Shown: one piece after another, positions 57,438 through 64,000 of the stretch | Layout of the letters: the number at the start of each line of letters is the position of its first letter | How positions within the stretch are numbered: position 1 is the stretch's first letter | Assembly (NCBI GenBank): GCA_014529385.2 | Contig: CM043953.1 | Span: 93,935,342 to 93,999,341, forward strand | Direction: 5' to 3' | Source of the DNA: Adiantum capillus-veneris | Lineage: Eukaryota; Streptophyta; Polypodiopsida; Polypodiales; Pteridaceae | DNA: 64,000 bases | The notes under the pieces: generated by a model | Told to the model about the DNA's origin: nothing | The model's input: only the letters and a program-made list of their open reading frames with translations | Databases searched by the model: none | Position numbers and translations under genes: made by a program

Positions 57438-59978
57438 TTACAGATGATGACAAGGGTAATGTTTATTTACATGAGAGACTGTTCCCACCAACAGAGGACC
57501 CGCAATGGCTGCTTGCGCAAGAACCTCTTTCTCGGCATCTCTTAGCGGTCGAGCCGCATGGGTAGCAATGCACATTGATAAATCAGACATTACATACTTA
57601 CAAGAGGAGACTTGATCTGCCCTCCAGAAAGTATAGTCAAAAGACAGTGCATCCTTCTCCATAGCTCTGTGTCGTTTCCTTATGACGAGGTCCCTTAATC
57701 TCTCTCGCCGGTAATCATGAGCTCCATTGAACTCCTGGCCTGGATCCATGTGCAGAGAATCTCCTAACCTTCTCACCCGCTCTTGCCATACATGCCTCCA
57801 AGAATCTGCACGAACCGCTCCAGGAACTTCCGGCACCAATGGTTGCAATTCCCGACTACCATGAGTGCGATTGAGCTCTAGGACGGGGTCTACATGCAGA
57901 GAGTCCCTTAACCTTCTCAACCGCTCTTGCCATGAGTCTATAGGGACCACTCTTTCAGCCATACTCTCATAAGCCTCTGACTGCCATGCTTGCAATGACC
58001 GGAGTGAACTAGAGCTACTGACTTGCTGTTCATTCATTTGTGAACCCTTCACAGCTGATAATGATAATACCTCACTATTGCTGATGGCACGTTCATTTAT
58101 ACTTCTGCAATCACCACCTTCATCATGCTCTCTGCTCCTCACACTAGATGTATCATCACTTCCACCTCTTATAAGTGTCATGTCATCTCCCAATGCCTGC
58201 TCATCCTTTCGGCATGCAAGATCACAAGCATGCATTTGAGATCCCTGTACATCGAAATTCTCTTCTGACAGATTGTTACAATAAAGACCGCCCGTCCCTC
58301 TAATGCCTGTTAGAAACCCAAGGCTCATGCAGTCTTTCTTTTTCCAACTATCAGGTTTATGGCATCTTCTTAATGAATACCTGTTCGTCAAGTCCGCTTT
58401 TGAATCCCTAAAGCACTTGTTTCCTTGCAGCCTGTAGACATTATCTCTTGCCTTGCCATGGCCCTCACCCTGACAATCAGACTTCCCATTTAAGCTATCT
58501 ACATGTTCTGCAATAGCTTCCGATGACATGGGATGGTCATCCACAGAAACAGAAAATGCCTCCAAAGGAGTGTATGACTCTAGAGTAGTCTCTCCTGCAA
58601 ACAGGCTACTACGTAAGCTCTCTGATTGTGAACTTTCCGACCCAATTGGTCCATCCTTTAGAGGCGATGAGCATTCACCAATGACACTACGCTCCGGAAA
58701 ATCAGTACAACTATCAAGGTCACTGGAATCATTGGATCTCCAGTCCTCGTGTGAGGAAGTAAGCCTGCATTCTGTTTCAGATTCAAACTCCTCAACAAGT
58801 TTCTCCTTGCCCTTAGAAGCTGGTAGCCTACATCTGTCAAATCTTTGAAGCAGCCGAGATGGAAGCATTTTTGAGGAGCTACTCTGAGGTTCCTCTATGC
58901 ATCTCGAATCCTCCATGGCCCCAAAATCCCCACTCTTGCTACTCATGCCAGCCATGCACCCCTTTCCTTCATCCTTGCCACTTGAACCCTTCCCTTGGTC
59001 CTCTCTTATGAAAAGTTGACTAAGATGCCGCTCTACTTTCGGCGGCGCCTCCACTATACTGGAGAATTCGTCCAGTGCCTGCATATATGATGACTTGAGC
59101 TCCTGAATATGGTGCTCCCGCAGATATACTGTTATACTTTCCACCATATCAACAAGCACAAAAGCTGTCAACTCAGAAAATTGGGCCACAAAGGCTGGTA
59201 AAGAATCCCTTAGTTCATTGAGACCCTGCACAATTGCAAAATGGATGACAGGGAGCATTCGCTTAAGCACATCATTGCTAGGCGCAATCACCTGGCGCAG
59301 AGTGAACTGTGAGAGAGGATTCCTTTTTATTGATGCATCAAATGGAGTCGATTGGGTATAAGAAGAACTATTCCCTTGCTGTGCTTGCTTGCTTTCAGCC
59401 TCCAAAACCGGACCGCCAGGTACAACTCTTTCAAACCCCTCTTTGACTTGAGTGTAATCCCAATAACCTCTGTTTCCATCAGCGTCACTGGGGTTGTTAC
59501 TTCTTTCCATGCTATCTTGTCTCATAAGGGGCCCCATGGAATCAGACCCAGTTGAGGCCCCCTCTTGCGATCTGTGGCCAACACTATCCAACCCCAGAAG
59601 AGTGGAATCCAGCTCAGAAAAGTCCCCACATTTTGCGGCCATAAACACGAACTTCTCAACCGAGCCCCCTATTTCTGCATAGCGCATGCACCTTGCCCAA
59701 GACAGAGGCTCCTCTCTTGGCTGCCCCACCCTTACTACAAGGGACTTGAGATTTTTGAATGCCTTAACCATAGCAAATATTCTATGCAGCCTTTCATCAT
59801 AAGATGAAAAATTTCCTGGGCACACGATCAAAAGAGAAGGTACTCGAACGGCTTGCTGACGAAAACATTTGGAGACAAACATACATTGAATAAGAGTTTT
59901 ATAATCGTTGATGCGAGAAAAGATAAGCTGAGCCACTTCATCAGGAAGGTGGTGGAAAAAATCTGTTTGGCTCTCCAT
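57438..59978 (-). CDS. F-box protein, 846 aa (AUF1/FBX-like)
   Basis: Single long uninterrupted frame, the one clearly intact host gene here. Residues about 9-50 are an F-box (LPDEVAQLIFSRINDYKTLI...VSKCFRQQ), which binds SKP1 in SCF ubiquitin ligases. The next block (about 65-125, FKNLKSLVVRVG, WARCMRYAEIGGSVEKFVFM) and the block near 225-300 (QVIAPSNDVLKRMLPVIHFA...LREHHIQEL) resemble plant F-box proteins of the AUXIN UP-REGULATED F-BOX type (family resemblance from memory). Residues about 310-640 are Ser/Glu/Asp-rich and likely disordered. Near the C-terminus a 28-residue unit is duplicated: WQERLRRLRDSLHVDP and WQERVRRLGDSLHMDP. Much longer than the roughly 350 aa usual in angiosperms. 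The ATG at 59,978 lies eight bases after a splice acceptor (GATGTGCAG/GCTGCTCA), implying a 5'-UTR intron. Confidence 0.85.
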   Translation of the reverse strand: MESQTDFFHHLPDEVAQLIFSRINDYKTLIQCMFVSKCFRQQAVRVPSLLIVCPGNFSSYDERLHRIFAMVKAFKNLKSLVVRVGQPREEPLSWARCMRYAEIGGSVEKFVFMAAKCGDFSELDSTLLGLDSVGHRSQEGASTGSDSMGPLMRQDSMERSNNPSDADGNRGYWDYTQVKEGFERVVPGGPVLEAESKQAQQGNSSSYTQSTPFDASIKRNPLSQFTLRQVIAPSNDVLKRMLPVIHFAIVQGLNELRDSLPAFVAQFSELTAFVLVDMVESITVYLREHHIQELKSSYMQALDEFSSIVEAPPKVERHLSQLFIREDQGKGSSGKDEGKGCMAGMSSKSGDFGAMEDSRCIEEPQSSSSKMLPSRLLQRFDRCRLPASKGKEKLVEEFESETECRLTSSHEDWRSNDSSDLDSCTDFPERSVIGECSSPLKDGPIGSESSQSESLRSSLFAGETTLESYTPLEAFSVSVDDHPMSSEAIAEHVDSLNGKSDCQGEGHGKARDNVYRLQGNKCFRDSKADLTNRYSLRRCHKPDSWKKKDCMSLGFLTGIRGTGGLYCNNLSEENFDVQGSQMHACDLACRKDEQALGDDMTLIRGGSDDTSSVRSREHDEGGDCRSINERAISNSEVLSLSAVKGSQMNEQQVSSSSSLRSLQAWQSEAYESMAERVVPIDSWQERLRRLRDSLHVDPVLELNRTHGSRELQPLVPEVPGAVRADSWRHVWQERVRRLGDSLHMDPGQEFNGAHDYRRERLRDLVIRKRHRAMEKDALSFDYTFWRADQVSSCKYVMSDLSMCIATHAARPLRDAEKEVLAQAAIAGPLLVGTVSHVNKHYPCHHL

Positions 59979-60669
59979 TGAGCAGCCTGCACATCATAAA
60001 AAACCCCCAAAAAAAGAAAAAACATAAGAGTCGTCTGGGTATGACGGTAGAGAGTTTCATGGGCACCCTATAAGGCCCATGTCTCCTTACATCTTGTCTT
60101 TCACAAAGAACTGTCTCTGGTCAAGATGCCTACCAAAACAGCTGTTCATTTAACAACCCTATCCAAACAAAAACAGATCTCAGGCTAGAAAACTTTTGCA
60201 TCAAGAACTGAGAATCTTTCTTACCTCGTTAAAATGTAGATAATGAAGGGTAGATGGTGCAAGCATTAAGTATTCCTGCTTAGGAGTGCAGCCATCCCTG
60301 ACAACAGCTGACAAAACTTAAATAGGTGCTTCAAGGTAAAACACCCAACAGACTTATGGATCAAAATGTTGTGTGCCCAGCCAAAGGGTTCCAAAGGCCA
60401 CAATTTGCTATGAGGTGTTAGATAGCATACATTGATTTTGCTACGGCACAGATAAGAGCTGCTAAGGTAAAAAAGGTGACGCCTTTCTGCAATGTATCAA
60501 AATCCCATACAGATGAGGCTCATGAGTAAGAGCTTCATCACAAAGAATGGCCCCGACACGCCAGACTAAATTCACTGACCAAGTAAGCAAATCTGCTATA
60601 GAATTGTAAAACTGCTACTGCAGAATGAAGAAATCTGCGTTTATGTGTAAACGCATCCAGGATCAAGCC
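59979..60669 (-). other. Presumed 5'-UTR intron/leader of the F-box gene
   Basis: Acceptor at 59,986/59,987 just before the ATG. No long frame within. The donor is not fixed. Confidence 0.45.
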
Positions 60670-60894
60670 CTACTTGCTGCGGCTGATTTTCTGACTGGTA
60701 GAAAGCTGTGGATCGGCGAACACATAAGCCAATCTAAGTAAAACAAGCTCATCGAACCTTCGGCAAGGGAACATCACAAGCCTCCTGCACTCGAAGAGCG
60801 GCAAATAACCCAAAGAGGCGCAGCTTACAACGCTTCTAAGCGAAGCTGGCAACAACTTCCTGGGAAGGTAAGGTCTCCATTGCTCCTGCGGCAT
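60670..60894 (-). CDS. Possible upstream small ORF, 74 codons
   Basis: Open minus-strand frame (MPQEQWRPYLPRKLLPASLR...) in DNA clearly GC-richer than its surroundings, about 0.7 kb upstream of the F-box start. It is basic, with CASLGYLPLFECRRLVMFPC in the middle, and has no known domain. It could be a 5'-UTR exon carrying an upstream ORF, the first exon of an alternative transcript, or chance. Its ATG lies inside a palindromic repeat (60,890-60,908). Confidence 0.3.
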   Translation of the reverse strand: MPQEQWRPYLPRKLLPASLRSVVSCASLGYLPLFECRRLVMFPCRRFDELVLLRLAYVFADPQLSTSQKISRSK

Positions 60895-61042
60895 GCGACA
60901 CGCATGCCTCCTAGTTAGTTCTGCGTGTTACGCTGAAGATGGTAATGAGCGGGCATGCGACACGCATGCCTCGGGAACTTAGCTTGTCCGTTGAAGTAGG
61001 CCGTAGTTAGTTCTGCGTGTTACGTTGAAGATGGTAATGAGC
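60890..61042 (-). promoter_or_regulatory. Duplicated palindromes upstream of the F-box gene
   Basis: GGCATGCGACACGCATGCC occurs exactly at 60,890-60,908 and 60,952-60,970. TAGTTAGTTCTGCGTGTTAC, continuing as G.TGAAGATGGTAATGAGC, occurs at 60,912 and 61,004. GCATGC resembles the RY (CATGCA) core bound by B3 factors. Promoter role is inferred from position only. Confidence 0.5.
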
Positions 61043-61747
61043 AGCGCAATGCCATTGGGAATCTTCGCTGCTAGGAAAAGTACCTACCTAGAGCAGGAGG
61101 ATCGTCATTGAAAGGATGCTTTTGCAACGCTTCAGTAGCAACTCTTTTCTTAAAGCTTAACTATCAAGCATCTAACCTCTCAAAGAGCCATACAAAAGGG
61201 GGCACTTGGTTAGTGTGTGTGCATTTGGAGGTAGCATGTTGTAATCCATAACTAGTGGGGCAGGATGCCACCTTCAAGATCGTGTTCTCTCTTGCAAATG
61301 TTGCTAGAACAAGAAAATGGCAATAGATGACAAGAAAATCAAGATGGAAAGCGTGAGATAATGTGTCCCTCTTATGCTTGGTAGGGAAGACCGTTATCAT
61401 TAACCATTAGATTGTGGACATAATCTCACAATTTAGTACAAGAGAAGGAGGTCGATGGATTGAACAACCTTGTTTGCAAGCTTTATACGTACCACTTTCT
61501 TCTTGTCTTTGATGAGAAAGTAAAATCCATCCCAGCTACATTTTGCAGCTAATGCCATTGGTAGAAGCTAGATGGTTAATTATTAGATTGTGCGCATAGT
61601 CAGACAATTTGGTAAAGAAGATGGAGGTTGATGAATTGAAAGAACAGTTGTTGGTAGCTCAATGCAAAGTTGTTGCAACATGGAGGTTGATGATTGAAGA
61701 GCACTTTTTGCTAGCTCAATTGACAAGTCTCATTGAGAGAGGGAGAA
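61043..61747. other. Upstream intergenic DNA
   Basis: A diverged pair (GAAGATGGAGGTTGATGAATT near 61,617 and CATGGAGGTTGATGATTGAA near 61,679). No gene seen. Confidence 0.4.
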
Positions 61748-61925
61748 AGAAAGAAGAGGAGGAAGATAACTTTTAATGTCGTAGAAAAATTCCCAAGAGA
61801 ACTCATATATCTATCCTAGAGGGTGAACTCAAGACCTCTTACTCCAATGGGAAACAATATAACCAATCTACCACACATGGGTGACCTTTTCAACATGTGT
61901 GGGTGTGTTTGTTTTGGGGGCGTAC
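61748..61925 (-). mobile_element. tRNA-derived SINE, minus strand
   Basis: The complement carries box A-like GTGTGGTAGATTGGTTA (61,860-61,876) and box B-like GAGTTCACCC (61,821-61,830), then TTCTACGACATTAAAAG and a CTTCCTCCTCTTCTTTC tail. Same order as the 57-kb copy. Confidence 0.75.

Positions 61926-61928
<3 letters not shown>

Positions 61929-61970
<42 letters not shown>
61929..61970. repeat. (AG)n microsatellite
   Basis: AG run of about 20 units adjoining the SINE head side. Confidence 0.95.
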
Positions 61971-61972
<2 letters not shown>

Positions 61973-62462
61973 GAGAGAGTTTAAAATTAGTATATATTAG
62001 CTTTTGTAGTTTTTTTTTTCAGTTGTCTCTAGGTAAAAGGAAGGCCGTTTGGAATTTTAGGCTATGTTCACATCAAGCGGCGGAAACCCCCGCCTTGAAC
62101 CTGTTAACCGATGTCAGAGACCCGTGTGATGATGTTTTTACGAGTCATGCAGGGAGTCAGCACCGGGCAAATATGAGGCTGGACATTGGCCCAGTTAACA
62201 TCCACGGACTCCATATCACATTGTTTTGAGTCAAGGGCCGGGCTTGTCGGCCCTATAGGTGTTGGGGTCATTGTTGATGAGAGGCACACCATATATCTCA
62301 TTTGACGGTATTTTTACTTTGATCAGCCACTATGGACGCCTATGTGTGAATGGACCAAACCCATGTAAAAGGGTTATTGTGACCGAAATTCCTTATTCTG
62401 AGAGGTGCATGCTAAAGAGAGTGCTCTTGCCTTATATCTCCATCTCCTTCTCCAATGTGTGC

Positions 62463-62466
<4 letters not shown>
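61971..62466. other. Intergenic DNA
   Basis: Less AT-rich than average. No recognisable product. Confidence 0.4.

Positions 62467-62519
<53 letters not shown>
62467..62519. repeat. (AG)n microsatellite
   Basis: AG run of about 26 units. Confidence 0.95.
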
Positions 62520-62521
<2 letters not shown>

Positions 62522-63159
62522 AGCATTGCGGTGGCGAGGCGGTTCAGCAGTGGGCTCCCTCTTCACGATGGCGCCAAATTCCTACAACGATAGAAAGACA
62601 AAGGTGAGTGACACGCTGTTGCATTCCTGCACACGGGTTGCGTGTTTGCAACCTTAATGGCTTACAAGTAGCGCAAAGCAAATCCCTTGTGATACGATGT
62701 TTTTGGCGTCGCTGTCGGGGAGGCGATGTGCGTTTAGCTTGCAATGCAATTGTTTTTGCAGTTTTCTGATTTGATGCTTTCAAAGATCTGTTGTTTGGCC
62801 GAGGCAAGGTTAGGGTTAGGGTTAGATCTGTTTTTCTTCAAAGTAAATTGTGTAGTAATTTCAAGTATTTTCAACAATGTTCTACATTCCACATTAATTT
62901 TTGGGTTTATTTGCAAGATCTACATTAGAGATGTGCTCTTTCTGTAATTTTTTTCATTTCACAGGAAATTCCTGTATTTTTTGCATTTCATAGTAATTTT
63001 TTGCGCTCTCTGAATTTCTGTAAAAAAAAAAAACAAAAAAAAAACAATCCATTTGAAAACCAAAAATAAAAATTAAAAAAGAAACATGCACTAAAAGAAT
63101 GATCGGGATCCAAGCCCAAGCCCAATCCCAAGCCCAGGCATAGGCCTTAGTCCTCAGTC
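62520..63159. other. Intergenic DNA
   Basis: Includes GGTTAGGGTTAGGGTTAG near 62,807-62,825, A-runs near 63,021-63,043 and a small tandem of CCCAAG/CCCAATCCCAAG near 63,113-63,136. No gene recognised. Confidence 0.4.
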
Positions 63160-64000
63160 TCATGATGTACTATAGACTCAATACTATATATTTAGTCTAC
63201 TGCCCAAGAGGAATGAGGGCATGTGGGATAAGTCCTCCTCCCTCCCCTTCACACTTGTACCCTTGGACTTTTTTGAGCCTTGTGCCCACTATCTGAAGGA
63301 TTTCGAGGACGTAAAATAACCAAATCTAGGGCTGTAAAGCATCCCACGTGCCTGTGATGATTGAGACGCTCATTTTGAGCTATCACATGCTATATTCCTT
63401 AGCTTGGTTTTTAAAAAAAAGACCAAAAAAATTAAAAAAATTGAGAGTAAAACCGGGTTGCAAAACACCCAAAAAAACTTGGTGACCGGCCTTCACGGGC
63501 ACTCACCAACACTCCTATGGTACCAAGGTCACATGCACCTACGCTCTAGTCGTGTGCTAGAGCATGAGAATATAGAGAGTGCCTCTGCTTACACGGGCAC
63601 CCATTATCCCTCCACATTAGGCTCTAGGCCCTCAACGGGAACCCAAGGCAGTACTACTCAAGACCCCCACCTAGCAGCTAGTGACTCTTCCTTTGACTCA
63701 GACGCGATGGAAGGTTATTCAATACAAAACCTTAAGTAAGAAGGACATGCGTCCACTGGGTTTCCTAGTGCTAGCATGTTTAGCCATTTTATGGAGACAT
63801 TTAGCAGGGCTACTCGCTCCGAACCCGAGCCTAATGAAGCGTATAAAAGGGGTGGGGAAGGAGAGTCTTTGTTCATATTTCATGTGGACACCACACCCCC
63901 TAAGAGTGTCCATGTGGATATTATGCCTACCTCCTTTAATGCAGGTCCTACCAAGCTACCTCCCGTGAAAGTTCGCTCTAAAGTACCGACCACAAAAGGC
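63160..64000 (+). mobile_element. Candidate 5' end of an LTR retrotransposon, runs off the window
   Basis: TTGGTGACCGGCC at about 63,479-63,491 resembles the TTGGCGAC-type primer sites of some plant Ty3 elements. Beyond it a long, mostly open plus-strand region (Ser/Thr/Pro-rich) continues to the window end, with a frame switch near 63,730; METFSRATRSEPEPNEAYKR near 63,794 is gag-like in style only. No paired LTR can be seen. Confidence 0.3.

Noticed and set aside
62807-62825. GGTTAGGGTTAGGGTTAG as telomeric repeat
   Set aside because: Only about three units, and the vertebrate-type TTAGGG rather than the usual plant TTTAGGG. Too short to mean anything.

Overview
This is nuclear genomic DNA from a land plant with a large, repeat-rich genome. 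It holds spliced genes and gene remnants with GT/AG introns, plant-type LTR retrotransposons with tRNA-Met primer sites, a CACTA DNA transposon, an F-box gene and receptor-kinase, GDSL-lipase and PPR remnants. The PPR fragments resemble those abundant in ferns and lycophytes, and the long, divergent F-box protein fits a non-seed plant. I infer a fern or relative, but the sequence does not prove this. Most of the window is transposon-derived and decayed. Long (CT)n/(AG)n tracts recur about every 4 kb.

Left part (1-34 kb). A Ty3/gypsy 3' half with chromodomain and 3' LTR lies at 2.3-5.1 kb. An unrecognised, intron-bearing coding remnant occupies about 6-10.8 kb, and a LINE 3' remnant lies near 14.5 kb. 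The centrepiece is 16.7-27.3 kb. A minus-strand Ty3/gypsy element is split by a plus-strand member of the first family (18,294-24,897). The inserted element has LTR segments differing at 3 of 419 positions, a tRNA-iMet primer site and a complete gag ORF, but a pol reduced to fragments lacking protease and reverse-transcriptase core. A third family member, the 5' half only, lies at 29.7-33.0 kb. Several tandem duplications lie between.

Middle (34-41.4 kb). A structurally complete CACTA element (34,961-41,353) has matching 12-bp termini, a 3-bp ATT target duplication, dense GCGACG subterminal repeats, an intact three-exon Transposase_24 (TNPA-like) gene and a TNP2 transposase gene with an internal deletion. 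It also carries a fragment of a host heavy-metal-associated (HMA) domain gene and a nested tRNA-derived SINE.

Right part (41.4-64 kb). Decayed host genes follow: PPR (42.9-44.9), receptor-like kinase (48.9-49.3) and GDSL esterase/lipase (49.4-50.3). A retrotransposon gag remnant is at 52 kb. The only convincing intact host gene is a minus-strand 846-codon F-box gene (57,438-59,978), with a 5'-UTR splice acceptor just before its ATG and duplicated palindromes about 0.9 kb upstream. SINE copies flank it on both sides. The right edge may be the start of another LTR element.
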